Shown here piece after piece: positions 1-8,248 of a stretch of DNA of 64,000 bases; the stretch's first letter is position 1; the number at the start of each line of letters is the position of its first letter. Source of the DNA: Natronospirillum operosum. Its GTDB lineage: Bacteria > Pseudomonadota > Gammaproteobacteria > Pseudomonadales > Natronospirillaceae. The DNA lies in contig NZ_SRMF01000007.1 in NCBI RefSeq assembly GCF_004768465.1, positions 48,399 through 112,398 of the forward strand. Direction: 5' to 3'. Under the pieces are notes generated by a model. That model was not told the DNA's origin and did not search any database. It worked only from the letters and a program-made list of their open reading frames with translations. The translations under genes and the position numbers were made by a program.

Positions 1-114
1 TGGGTTTTAGTCGACAGATGACGGTCGACAGTAGACAGTGGGTTTTAGTCGACAGATGACGGTCGACAGTAGACAGTGGGTTTTAGTCGACAGATGACGG
101 TCGACAGTAGACAG
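1..114. repeat. 38-bp direct tandem repeat, three copies
   Basis: Three consecutive identical 38-bp units occupy 1-38, 39-76 and 77-114. Each begins TGGGTTTTAGTCGACAG and contains two GTCGACAG-like words and a GTAGACAG word. The array may extend beyond the left edge of the window. It is followed by a short hairpin at 118-131 (GGGTT, TGAC loop, AACCC). No reading frame of note is present. It lies upstream of the dioxygenase gene that starts at 335; the function is unknown. Confidence 0.95.
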
Positions 115-150
115 TGAGGGTTTGACAACCCTTGGAGGTCGTTTAACGAT

Positions 151-227
151 TCTACCGTCTACCGTCTACCGTCTACCGTCTACCGTCTACCGTCTACCGT
201 CTACCGTCTACCGTCTACCGTCTACCG
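151..227. repeat. Heptanucleotide tandem repeat (TCTACCG x11)
   Basis: Eleven perfect head-to-tail copies of TCTACCG run from 151 to 227 and break down into TGCACTGTCTACT. On the other strand the unit reads CGGTAGA, related to the GTAGACAG word in the 38-bp repeat just upstream, so the two tracts probably share an origin. Perfect short tandem repeats like this are prone to slipped-strand length change. The tract lies about 110 bp upstream of the next start codon, so copy number could alter spacing but not a reading frame. Confidence 0.95.
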
Positions 228-334
228 TGCACTGTCTACTAAAAGACTGAACCCCCCGTTTAAACTTCCTGACTATCATCACCCCGGCCACGGGCACTAC
301 ACTTGAGTCCAGATGTTCATTTGGAGAGTGCCCC

Positions 335-1144
335 ATGTCTGCCCCGGATCGTATGCCCACCTATTTTATCTCCCATGGCGGAGGCCCCTGGCCCTGGATG
401 AAGGATCAGTTGGGTGACGCCTATGCGCCGCTGGAGCATTTTCTGCGTGCGTTGCCGGAGCAGTTGCCGGCGCGGCCGAGAGCGCTGCTGGTGATTACCG
501 GCCACTGGGAGACGCCGGATCTGCGGGTCAGCAGTGGTGAGCGCCCGGGCATGATCTACGATTACTACAACTTCCCGCCGCACACCTACGAGATAGAGTA
601 CCCGGCTGCGGGCGACCCCGAACTGGCCGAGCTGATCAGTCAGCGTCTGCAGGCGGCGGGCATCACCGTTCGCCAGGACCCGGCGCGCGGTTTCGATCAT
701 GGCACCTTTGTGCCGCTGGCGGTGAGCTGGCCCGAGGCCGATGTGCCGGTGGTCATGCTGTCCATGCTGGACCATCGTGACCCGGCGCAGCATATCGCCA
801 TAGGCCGGGCTCTGGCCTCGCTGCGTGATGAAGGCGTGCTGATCATCGGCAGCGGTCTCAGCTACCACAACCTGCGGCTGATGAACGCAGCCGGCGCCGA
901 ACCGTCACGCCAGTTCGACAACTGGTTGCAGCAGACTCTGACAGGCGCCATCGGCACCGAACGCTCACAGGCACTGACGCAATGGGAAGCCGCTCCGGCA
1001 GCCCGTATCGCTCATGCTGAAGAGGACCACCTGGTGCCGCTCTTTGTCGTCGCCGGCGCCGCCGAAAATGACCCGGCGGAATGTGTCCATCATGAAGAGG
1101 GCGCCTTTGGACACATCACCGTATCCAGCTTTCGGTTTGGGTAA
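335..1144 (+). CDS. DODA-type extradiol ring-cleavage dioxygenase (LigB superfamily, YgiD-like)
   Basis: This 269-residue protein matches the class III extradiol dioxygenase family related to E. coli YgiD and plant DOPA 4,5-dioxygenase. Visible family motifs are ISHGGGP near residue 14, ITGHWE with His57, FDHGTFVPL with His122, GSGLSYHNL with His178 and EEDHLVPL with His232. These histidines correspond to the metal-site positions of the family. Length is normal and there is no signal peptide, so it should be cytosolic. The start is ATG at 335 with a GGAGAG-type ribosome site just upstream. It appears monocistronic. The true aromatic substrate cannot be read from sequence; many bacterial members open catecholic rings. 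Confidence 0.88.
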   Translation: MSAPDRMPTYFISHGGGPWPWMKDQLGDAYAPLEHFLRALPEQLPARPRALLVITGHWETPDLRVSSGERPGMIYDYYNFPPHTYEIEYPAAGDPELAELISQRLQAAGITVRQDPARGFDHGTFVPLAVSWPEADVPVVMLSMLDHRDPAQHIAIGRALASLRDEGVLIIGSGLSYHNLRLMNAAGAEPSRQFDNWLQQTLTGAIGTERSQALTQWEAAPAARIAHAEEDHLVPLFVVAGAAENDPAECVHHEEGAFGHITVSSFRFG

Positions 1145-1187
1145 GAAGTCGCCAGAGGACAGAGAGAGTACCCTGTGCATTGACTGG

Positions 1188-1682
1188 TCACTCTCCTGAG
1201 TCCTGGGCGGCGAGAAGGTCAACCAGGCTTTTTACTGTTTCGTCAAAGGGTTCGTCCCAGTGAGCAGAGAAGTGTTTGAACAAGAACTTGATCAGGCGAG
1301 CCTTCGCGGCCGGGCTCAACCGAATACTTCTTGAGTCCAGTTCCTCAAAGGCGGCTCTGGAGACTGCCTCGACAAGCTCCAGATCCCTCGGGCTGGCTTC
1401 TTGCCTGTATCCCACAGATAACCCGTCCGGGCTCCCCTCTCCTGTCGCCAGCCATTCCAGTGGCACCTTGCTGACGCGCGCAATGCCAACCAGCTTGCTT
1501 CGAGACGGGTCTGAGCGTCCGGCCTTCCACTTTCGTAGTACAGAGCTCGAGACGCCAATCTGTTTTGCTACAATTGTAGCGCCCCCAGCACGATTAATCG
1601 CCAGGGCAAGACGGTCCCCAAATGTGTTGAGGTTGTCGGGTTGAGCTTCTGCCTCCTTGTCTTCCGAGGTTTGACGCGTCAT
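1188..1682 (-). CDS. CI-like (phage repressor type) helix-turn-helix regulator
   Basis: A 164-residue cytoplasmic DNA-binding protein. Residues about 20-75 hold a lambda-repressor-like helix-turn-helix (FGDRLALAINRAGGATIVAKQ, then the recognition segment VSSSVLRKWKAGRSDPSRSKL). The C-terminal half is helical and lacks a recognisable LexA-type peptidase motif (no Ser/Lys context seen), so it is unlikely to be self-cleaving. I chose ATG at 1682 because CACAGGTGACTAC gives a good ribosome site; a longer frame back to 1778 has none. A 10-bp inverted repeat lies about 75 bp upstream and is a candidate autoregulatory operator. Phage-like repressors of this kind also occur as isolated chromosomal genes; no phage structural gene is nearby. 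Confidence 0.8.
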   Translation of the reverse strand: MTRQTSEDKEAEAQPDNLNTFGDRLALAINRAGGATIVAKQIGVSSSVLRKWKAGRSDPSRSKLVGIARVSKVPLEWLATGEGSPDGLSVGYRQEASPRDLELVEAVSRAAFEELDSRSIRLSPAAKARLIKFLFKHFSAHWDEPFDETVKSLVDLLAAQDSGE

Positions 1683-1757
1683 GTAGTCACCTGTGATTTG
1701 TTGATCTAACTGGATCAAATCCAATATCATCACGAATGGATCGTTTTTCTTGTTGAT

Positions 1758-1793
1758 CGATACATATATGATTGACACGACACATATGTATCG
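1758..1793. promoter_or_regulatory. Inverted repeat upstream of the CI-like repressor
   Basis: CGATACATAT at 1758-1767 is repeated as its exact reverse complement at 1784-1793, with a 16-bp spacer. Each arm contains or abuts an ACATATGT-like core. The dyad lies between the repressor start at 1682 and the rightward region towards 2089, the position expected for a repressor operator. Confidence 0.5.
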
Positions 1794-1842
1794 TTACTGT
1801 TCGAGTATGGGCACAACAAAACTCGACAGGGACGGTAAGCAC

Positions 1843-1968
1843 ATGCCTCAACGAAATACTCTCCAAAAGCCACTGCAACATGAATGGATTCATCATGGTG
1901 GTCTGCGCCTGGCGTTGGCGAGCGCCGGCAGGAGTGCCATACCTTGGTTGAGAACCAGTCTGATCTGA
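1843..1968 (+). other. Possible 41-codon reading frame in the repressor-MCP gap
   Basis: The interval 1794-2088 has no convincing gene. A 41-codon frame starting at ATG 1843 is preceded by a weak ACGGTAAG site and lies just right of the inverted repeat, where a cro-like target could be. Its product is basic and shows no domain I recognise. I would not annotate it as a gene without homologues. Confidence 0.15.
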
Positions 1969-2088
1969 TTGCGCGCTTTGATCATGCACTGCCCGCTGCT
2001 GATCTTGAAGCAGCATGGCCGGTAGCAGGACGAACATCACGTTTTACATTGACCAACCCCAATCGTAGTAGAGTACATCATACATTAC

Positions 2089-4095
2089 ATGATCAAAGTG
2101 GCCTTGTTTCGCTCCTTGAGTCTCCGTATCCAGATTCTGTTGGTTTTGGCATTGCCCATGACAGGTATGCTGTGGCTGGGTATGACAAATTTTCTCAGCC
2201 AGTGGCAACTGTACAACGAAATGCGCCAGATTGACCGCCTGGTCCGTTATGCCATCCACGGCGGGGAACTGGTTCATCAACTACAGCGAGAGCGCGGGGC
2301 ATCCGCGCTGGTGCTGAGTGGTGGCAACAGCAGTGATCGGGACGCTCTGATCGCACAGCGCCGGTTAACCGATAGTGCGGAGCAGGATCTGGATGAACTT
2401 CTGGACGGTCTGGATGCGGCCAGTATTCATTCTGATTTCGGGCGTCTGATCCGGCAGGAGCAACAACAGCGTGAAGGCTTGCATGGCATACGCACCGCGA
2501 TTGATAACGGCCAACTCAGCCTGTCCAACAGTACCGCATGGTATTCGGACATTATTGACCACCTGCTGCACAACATTATTTTTATCTCCACCGTGACCTC
2601 CGATCCGGAGACAGTACTGCAGTTGCGGGCCTACATTGATTACCTTGAAGCCAAGGAACGGGCCGGACTGGAGCGTGCCAACGGTGCAGCTGGTCTGACT
2701 GCGGGTCGATTTGATGCAGAGCAACATCAGGCGTTCCAGCGCCTTGTGGCAGAGCAGAACCTCTATCTCTCACTGGCCATAGGGAGCCTGTCGCCGGAGC
2801 TTTCGGAGTTTCATCAGCGCACCCTGCGGGACGCTGATAACGATGAAGTGGTGCGCATCCGCCAGTTGATCCTCGACGGCGGGCTGAGTGGCGAACTGGA
2901 GCGCGTTGAGCCCAATCATTGGTTCAGCGTGACCACCGCTCGTATTGACCGGATGAAGCAGGTCGAGGATCAGATTGCGACGGCTATAATTGCCCGGGCC
3001 GATGAACTGAGGCAGGAGGCGCGGAACGCCCTGATCCTTCATTCGTCGTTGGGATTCGCTGTCTTGTTGCTGACCGTCGGACTTGCCCTGCTGCTGATTC
3101 GTGGCATTGTCACCGCGCTGGCCGCTGTGGCCCGGCAGGCAGAGCAACTTGCCGCCGGAGATCTGACCGGCAGGCTCGAAGCCGGCGGGCAGAACGAGAT
3201 TGGGCAACTCCAGAACGCAATGATACGTATGACCGATACTCTGTCGCAAACCCTGCATGAAATTTCCAGCGCCGCCGACTCTCTGGCAACCGCTTCCGAG
3301 CAGGCTTCTGCCGTTACACTTCAGACCAGCCAGGGCGTGCATCAACAGCAACAGGAGGTTGACCAGGTGTCCACCGCGACACAGGAGATGGCTTCTTCGG
3401 TCAAGGCTGTCGCGGAAAATACCAGTAGCGCGGCGGAGCAGTCACAGTTGCTGGACAGCAGTGCGCAGGCCAGCCTGGACGAGCTGAATAACGCTGTGAC
3501 ATTGATCAACGGCCTGACCGAACAGGCCACACAGACGTCCGACGCGGTCGGGCGGCTGCAGGAGCAGTGTCAGTCCATTCGCACTGTGCTTGATGTGATC
3601 CGAAACATCGCCGAGCAGACCAATCTGCTGGCGCTGAATGCCGCCATTGAAGCGGCAAGGGCCGGTGAGCATGGGCGCGGATTCGCCGTTGTAGCCGATG
3701 AGGTGCGCACCCTGGCGCAACGGACGCAAGGCTCGACCGGCGATATTCAGACCATGATTGAGCGTTTGCAGCAGGAGTCGGATCAGGCAGTTAATTATAT
3801 GCAGCTCAGCCTGGAGCAGTCGCAACAGGGCGCGGAGACCATTCAGCATGCGTCTGAACGTGTGAACCAGATTGTGCAGGGGGTTGTCGCTATCCGCGAC
3901 ATGAATACCCAGATCGCGACGGCAGCTGAACAGCAAAGCCTGGTGGTGGAAGAGGTCAATCAGAACATTGTGCGCATCAGTGATGTCGCCACACAGACCA
4001 GCGCCGGGGCAGAGGAAACAGCCGCCACCAGTCAGGAACTGGCGAAGCTGGCGGAAACCCTGCAACAGCAGGTCCGACAATTCAAACTGTCCTGA
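2089..4095 (+). CDS. Methyl-accepting chemotaxis protein with NIT sensor domain
   Basis: A 668-residue transmembrane chemoreceptor. Residues 10-30 form the first membrane helix. A periplasmic nitrate/nitrite-sensor-type (NIT) domain follows, with its hallmark [15 protein letters not shown] near residue 65. The second membrane helix (about 315-337) leads into a HAMP domain and the cytoplasmic four-helix signalling domain. The highly conserved hairpin tip ([21 protein letters not shown]) lies around residue 508. It should couple ligand binding to CheA/CheW, but no che genes are in the window, so it is an orphan receptor. No strong Shine-Dalgarno is visible before the ATG at 2089. It ends just before a remnant of pnuC on the opposite strand. 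Confidence 0.95.
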   Translation: MIKVALFRSLSLRIQILLVLALPMTGMLWLGMTNFLSQWQLYNEMRQIDRLVRYAIHGGELVHQLQRERGASALVLSGGNSSDRDALIAQRRLTDSAEQDLDELLDGLDAASIHSDFGRLIRQEQQQREGLHGIRTAIDNGQLSLSNSTAWYSDIIDHLLHNIIFISTVTSDPETVLQLRAYIDYLEAKERAGLERANGAAGLTAGRFDAEQHQAFQRLVAEQNLYLSLAIGSLSPELSEFHQRTLRDADNDEVVRIRQLILDGGLSGELERVEPNHWFSVTTARIDRMKQVEDQIATAIIARADELRQEARNALILHSSLGFAVLLLTVGLALLLIRGIVTALAAVARQAEQLAAGDLTGRLEAGGQNEIGQLQNAMIRMTDTLSQTLHEISSAADSLATASEQASAVTLQTSQGVHQQQQEVDQVSTATQEMASSVKAVAENTSSAAEQSQLLDSSAQASLDELNNAVTLINGLTEQATQTSDAVGRLQEQCQSIRTVLDVIRNIAEQTNLLALNAAIEAARAGEHGRGFAVVADEVRTLAQRTQGSTGDIQTMIERLQQESDQAVNYMQLSLEQSQQGAETIQHASERVNQIVQGVVAIRDMNTQIATAAEQQSLVVEEVNQNIVRISDVATQTSAGAEETAATSQELAKLAETLQQQVRQFKLS

Positions 4096-4118
4096 CCTGT
4101 CGATGCGGTTGCCGGACT

Positions 4119-4284
4119 TCACGCCTGACGAAACAGCGCTGTCTGGTGTGACGGGTCGGCTTTCATCCAGGCCAGCAGGCCGAGAGTTGCCAGCCCCAGC
4201 GAGACGAAGGCGACCCCTTTCACCAAGTAGAGCCAGATGCTGACCACATCGACAGCGATCCACAGTACCCAGCCTTCGGTTTGG
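4119..4284 (-). pseudogene. Duplicated 3' end of pnuC (remnant)
   Basis: On the minus strand this segment encodes the last roughly 50 residues of a PnuC protein (TEGWVLWIAVDVVSIWLY..., ending ...WMKADPSHQTALFRQA and a stop at 4119-4121). It aligns with the 3' end of intact pnuC at 5972-6118, with about nine of ten aligned bases identical by hand. It differs by one in-frame 18-base deletion that removes LYVVLL. No 5' part is present. Together the remnant and intact pnuC bracket the diguanylate cyclase gene, so this looks like a scar of that gene's insertion. Confidence 0.85.
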
Positions 4285-4452
4285 CTAACGTCAAGCCGTT
4301 CTGATCAAGCAGGCCGTGACAAGGCGCCTCTCCGCTATTACTCAACCGTGGGTGTGATGTAATATTCACCTCGGATACGTGCCGGGCGCCACCGTCCTGA
4401 GGGTTGTTGGTTAACGCCGGTCATAGCGTGATCATTAAGTAATGGGGTATTA

Positions 4453-5937
4453 ATGGGTCAGTATCACGGCGACTCCGGCACGACCAGCGGTATTGGCGCA
4501 GTATCGAATGAGGTGCCAGCCGGCAGAGATGCCTGGCGATGGTTGCTTCTGGGTGGGCTGATACTGACGCTGTTTTATGTTGTGATTCCCTACGGTCGCC
4601 TGGCCAGCGCGGTTTACGTGGTCACCACTGCGCTGGCGGCGATCGCCGTTATCCTTGCCGTGAAACGCCGGCTGCAGCTGTTTCGTCCGGCGGCGTGGCG
4701 CCTGATTGCGAGCGCGCTGGCGCTGGCCGCGTGCGGTCATGCGGTCTGGTACTGGCTGGATCTGCGTGGTCTGGAACCCTTCCCATCGCTTGCCGATGCA
4801 TTCTATCTCGCTGTCTATCCGCTGTTCATGGCCGCTCTGTGGATGCTGGGGCAAGGCAGTGGACGGGATGAAGGTGCGCTAAGCGATGCACTGATTGTCG
4901 GTATCGCGGCGGCCGTTCCGGGTTGGGCGCTGTTGATTGCGCCGTACCTGGAGGACCCCAACCTGACTCTGGTGCAGCTGCTTGTGGCCACGGCGTATCC
5001 GGTTGCGGATCTGATTATGTTGCCGCTGGCCCTGAGGCTGGTTTTTCTGCATCGAGGCAGAGTTGCAGCCCACCTTTTCCTGCTTTGGGGCATGTTGGCC
5101 TATATGGCCGCTGACTTGTTGTACGCTCATGGAAATTCGGCGGGCTGGTATGGGCCTGGTGGCCTGACCGACGGTCTGTGGCTGGTAGCCTATGTGCTGA
5201 TTGTGGCTGCGATATGGCATCCGTCGGCGGCGTCCGAGCTGCGCTCCCATGTTTCCATAGCCGAATTGTCGGGACGACGACTTGTCGTTCTTGGGGCGGC
5301 GTCCATGCTGGCGCCGTCAGTGATTCTTGTCACCGCCGGTGTCGATGTAGAGGTGGTCCGTGTCGCCGCCATCGGTTCGATACTGCTGTTCCTGCTGGTC
5401 ATGCACCGCATGGCAGGATTGATGCGAAAGACCCATCGCCAGGCCGATGAACTGGCAAAGCTGTCGCGCACTGACCCATTGACCGGTGCTGCCAACCGCA
5501 GGCAACTGGACGTCGAACTGGAACGGGAAATGTCCCGCGCCCGGCGCTCCGGCCTGCCCCTGACACTGGCTTTCATCGACCTGGATCACTTCAAACGCTA
5601 TAACGACACCCATGGGCACAATGCAGGGGATGCCCTGTTGGAAACATTGGTGGATGGATGGCGCCCAGTCCTGCGCGACCTGGATTTGCTGGCTCGTATC
5701 GGCGGCGAAGAGTTTGTCGTGGTGATGCCCGATACGGACGTTGATGAAGCCCGGCGTGTGGTGGAGCGAATGCGGCAACGGATTCCTCAGCAGCAGACCT
5801 GTTCAGCCGGTATCGCCGATTACAGAGCCGGCGATACGGCAGAGATGCTCCTGGCCCGGGCCGATCGTGCCATGTACGCGGCAAAGCATAACGGCCGGAA
5901 CCAGGTTGCCCTCGCTGAAAAGGAAAGCCCGCACTAG
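4453..5937 (+). CDS. Membrane-bound diguanylate cyclase (GGEEF)
   Basis: This 494-residue protein has about nine hydrophobic helices in residues 25-315 and then a C-terminal GGDEF domain (about 335-490) that makes cyclic di-GMP from two GTP. The signature is GGEEF at residue 417, an active variant. RDLD lies exactly five residues before it, matching the RxxD inhibitory I-site, so product feedback is likely. The N-terminal membrane region resembles the poorly defined multi-pass sensors of many cyclases; no ligand can be named. It converges with pnuC, overlapping it by four bases. Both sides carry pnuC 3'-end sequence, which suggests later arrival at this position. Confidence 0.93.
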   Translation: MGQYHGDSGTTSGIGAVSNEVPAGRDAWRWLLLGGLILTLFYVVIPYGRLASAVYVVTTALAAIAVILAVKRRLQLFRPAAWRLIASALALAACGHAVWYWLDLRGLEPFPSLADAFYLAVYPLFMAALWMLGQGSGRDEGALSDALIVGIAAAVPGWALLIAPYLEDPNLTLVQLLVATAYPVADLIMLPLALRLVFLHRGRVAAHLFLLWGMLAYMAADLLYAHGNSAGWYGPGGLTDGLWLVAYVLIVAAIWHPSAASELRSHVSIAELSGRRLVVLGAASMLAPSVILVTAGVDVEVVRVAAIGSILLFLLVMHRMAGLMRKTHRQADELAKLSRTDPLTGAANRRQLDVELEREMSRARRSGLPLTLAFIDLDHFKRYNDTHGHNAGDALLETLVDGWRPVLRDLDLLARIGGEEFVVVMPDTDVDEARRVVERMRQRIPQQQTCSAGIADYRAGDTAEMLLARADRAMYAAKHNGRNQVALAEKESPH

Positions 5938-6605
5938 CTCACATACTCGCTGGTCAATCTGTGCGAGGGCCTGCCGGCTTTCAGCCAGGCCAGCAGCCCG
6001 AGTGTAGCCAGCCCCAGCAGGACCACATACAGCAGCGAGACAAAGGCGACTCCCTTGACGAAGTAGAGCCAGATGCTGACCACATCGACAGCGATCCACA
6101 GCACCCAGCTCTCGGTGCGCTTGCGCGCCATCAACCACATGGCCACCAGGCTGGTGACGGTGGTCGCGGCGTCGATCAGCGGGAAGGCTGCCGCTTCCGG
6201 AAACAGCGTCGGCGCCCATTCATGCACCCGGGTCATGACAAGGCCGAGCGCCGCCGAGAGCACGACGATAACGCCCAGCCACTTCAGCAGCGTGGGCACC
6301 GGGCTGAAACCGACACCTTCCACCCTGCCTGCCTGAATGCCGGACTGTGCCCAGTACCACCAGCCGTAGGTGCAGGCGGCCAGATAGACCATCTGTTCGG
6401 CAGCGGCCGAATACAGCCGAATCTGATAGAACAGCACCATGAACAGCAGCACACTGACGATGCCCACGGGCCAGGTCAGCACATGGCGCTTTGCTACCAG
6501 ATAGACCGATGCCAGATACAGCACGGTGCCGAAAAACTCGATATAACTCAGCGGGTAACCAAGCACGGTGACCAGAATCATTTCCACACTGAATAAATTG
6601 CTCAT
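5934..6605 (-). CDS. pnuC: Nicotinamide riboside transporter PnuC
   Basis: This 223-residue integral membrane protein has the PnuC pattern of seven to eight helices, including the Trp/Tyr-rich segment AACTYGWWYW and the VDVVSIWLYFVKG loop near the C-terminus. The family carries nicotinamide riboside by facilitated diffusion, and intracellular phosphorylation traps the substrate. The start at 6605 overlaps the nadR stop as ATGA, so translation is coupled and the transporter is made with the kinase that traps its substrate. Its own 3' end is duplicated at 4119-4284 beyond the cyclase gene. Confidence 0.95.
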   Translation of the reverse strand: MSNLFSVEMILVTVLGYPLSYIEFFGTVLYLASVYLVAKRHVLTWPVGIVSVLLFMVLFYQIRLYSAAAEQMVYLAACTYGWWYWAQSGIQAGRVEGVGFSPVPTLLKWLGVIVVLSAALGLVMTRVHEWAPTLFPEAAAFPLIDAATTVTSLVAMWLMARKRTESWVLWIAVDVVSIWLYFVKGVAFVSLLYVVLLGLATLGLLAWLKAGRPSHRLTSEYVS

Positions 6606-7663
6606 GCCACCACGTTCTCCTTGGGTTGGGGCGGGTTCCTGTACTTGCGAAAGTGTCTCAGTATTTCGGCAACCTGGGCGGCACGCGCTTCCACGGTGCC
6701 CTGCAGCAGGGTGAAGGGGATCTCGCGCTGCTTCAGGTCGGCAATGATCTGCTGCTGAAAGGCCCGGCGCTGCATGTCTCCGGAGCGGTCCCATGTGTCC
6801 TCGTAGGGTATATCCGCAGCGCAGACAAGGGTCAGGTCGTAACGCGTTGCCGCCTGGTCTGCCAGGGCGGCCAACTGCGGCGGTATGGCGCCGTGGTAGT
6901 GGCGGGCGAACTGTGCGGTGGTGAGCGCATTGGTGTCGGTGAACAGGTAGTGGTCTGCCTGCAGCAACAGGGCCTCTTCCCGTGCCAGATGCCCCTCGGC
7001 GATGTCCACCAGTTGTTCCGCGCTCAGGCGGCGGTTGATCTGATGCTGTGCCCAGTACTCGCGGCCGTATTCCGGCATCCACAGGGTATGGAACTGCTGC
7101 GCCAGTCGCTCGCAAAGCGTGGTCTTGCCGGTGCTCGGCGCACCCAGAACGGCCACCTTGGTGATCAGGTCCCGATAGACCAGGGGATCGAGATAATCAC
7201 GATACCTGAAAGGGTGTGGTCGGATGCGGCTCGCCGAAATGGGCACCTTGATCCGCGTTGGGTCGACCTGGCGGTCCACGGCGCCGAGCGCCCGGCTGAT
7301 GTGGTCGCCATAGGGCTCGCTGGAATAGAAATGGGTGATGCCGGAGATGCCCAGCGTGTCGATGATATAGCGCTCATGGGCCCGCATGATGTCGTCGGTG
7401 TAACCGACCTGTGTCGGGCCCTCCCACGCCTCGATTACCTGCAAGGCAGGGTAGAGTTCACGGAGCCAGCGCGCACGCACGGGGAGAGGAATGTCGGTGA
7501 CGTCCGGGGCATCGTAGATCAGCACGACCACCTCGTCCATTTCCGCGAGGGCCGTTTCGATCACCAGTTGATGGCCACGATGGAAGGGCGCGTATTTGCC
7601 CAGCGCCAGCCCTCGTCTGATCTTGCGGTCCGCTTCGAGTCGCGTCTTCACGCCCGATGCCAT
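6602..7663 (-). CDS. nadR: Bifunctional NMN adenylyltransferase / ribosylnicotinamide kinase (NadR-like)
   Basis: This 353-residue enzyme lacks the N-terminal repressor domain of enterobacterial NadR. Residues 1-170 are a nucleotidyltransferase with GKYAPFHRGHQ (a GxFxPxHxGH motif) and PISASRIRPHPF. Residues 175-350 are a P-loop kinase with GAPSTGKTT. It should phosphorylate imported nicotinamide riboside to NMN and then adenylate NMN to NAD. The start ATG at 7663 has a GGGAGTG ribosome site. It is the first gene of a two-gene operon with pnuC. A GC-rich 6-bp hairpin (7698-7713) lies in the leader; I could not match it to a known NAD riboswitch. Confidence 0.94.
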   Translation of the reverse strand: MASGVKTRLEADRKIRRGLALGKYAPFHRGHQLVIETALAEMDEVVVLIYDAPDVTDIPLPVRARWLRELYPALQVIEAWEGPTQVGYTDDIMRAHERYIIDTLGISGITHFYSSEPYGDHISRALGAVDRQVDPTRIKVPISASRIRPHPFRYRDYLDPLVYRDLITKVAVLGAPSTGKTTLCERLAQQFHTLWMPEYGREYWAQHQINRRLSAEQLVDIAEGHLAREEALLLQADHYLFTDTNALTTAQFARHYHGAIPPQLAALADQAATRYDLTLVCAADIPYEDTWDRSGDMQRRAFQQQIIADLKQREIPFTLLQGTVEARAAQVAEILRHFRKYRNPPQPKENVVA

Positions 7664-7842
7664 GGGCCACTCCCTGTGCCTGTTCTGTAGTAGCTGCCCG
7701 CCCTCGGGGGCGGAACCACGACAGTATCTGGACACACGCAGAAGGCGTCAAGCGGCTACAGGCTCTGGATGTGAACCAGCGCTCACTGTGCCGAGTGCGA
7801 TTGTACACTCAGACAGCAGCAAGCGCTGGGTATCCTGTTGCC

Positions 7843-8172
7843 CTAGGCCTTCTGCACCGCCTCAGCCTGCTGACCCTGCCCCTGACTCATCAGCTCGAAA
7901 TGGTGCATGGTCATGTCTGGCTCCATGCAGGCCATCAGGCGGGGCCCGCTGGGGAAGTCGGAAAAATGCGCATTGGCTTTTTCGAAATCCGCCATGGATT
8001 CCCACACAATGTGGTGACACAGCAGGCAGGGGTCTTCTGTCGAGCGGTAGGTGCGGTGCTCGCGCATGCGGCCAAATTTGGCGGCTTCCTGTGGTACCTT
8101 CCTGGCCAGCTCAAGACCTTCATCAGCGCAGTCGGGCTTGGTGCGGAACAGGACGATTTCAGTGACGTGCAT
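7843..8172 (-). CDS. Dimeric alpha/beta-barrel protein (antibiotic biosynthesis monooxygenase-like)
   Basis: A 109-residue protein with the small ABM-type ferredoxin-like fold: MHVTEIVLFRTKP at the start, a middle segment HHIVWESMADFEKANAHF and the closing strand TMHHFEL. Such proteins form dimers and include monooxygenases, haem or quinol-modifying enzymes and many of unknown function. ATG at 8172 has a GAGGTT site; the longer upstream frame lacks support. It lies 76 bp downstream of a WYL-domain regulator in the same direction, with a perfect 8-bp inverted repeat between them, so it is a likely target of that regulator. Substrate unknown. Confidence 0.8.
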   Translation of the reverse strand: MHVTEIVLFRTKPDCADEGLELARKVPQEAAKFGRMREHRTYRSTEDPCLLCHHIVWESMADFEKANAHFSDFPSGPRLMACMEPDMTMHHFELMSQGQGQQAEAVQKA

Positions 8173-8220
8173 GGCAGTAGAACCTCGTGTTGTTGAATGG
8201 AGCTCTACTATGACGCAGAC

Positions 8221-8242
8221 CACTGACAGCACTGTGTCAGTG
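8221..8242. promoter_or_regulatory. Inverted repeat between WYL regulator and ABM gene
   Basis: CACTGACA at 8221-8228 and TGTCAGTG at 8235-8242 are perfect reverse complements with a 6-nt spacer. The element lies about 50 bp upstream of the ABM-like start codon and just after the regulator stop codon. It could be an operator for the neighbouring regulator or a weak hairpin terminator; there is no T-tract on the minus-strand exit, which favours an operator. Confidence 0.5.
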
Positions 8243-8248
8243 CCGTTT

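Noticed and set aside
1-240. The tandem repeats as a CRISPR array
   Set aside because: The units are directly adjacent with no unique spacers, and no cas genes are present.
1188-2088. A prophage remnant around the CI-like repressor
   Set aside because: No integrase, attachment repeats or phage structural genes are nearby; an isolated regulator explains it.
7698-7713. GC-rich hairpin in the nadR leader as an NAD riboswitch
   Set aside because: Only a 6-bp stem is seen and no conserved riboswitch core could be matched by eye.
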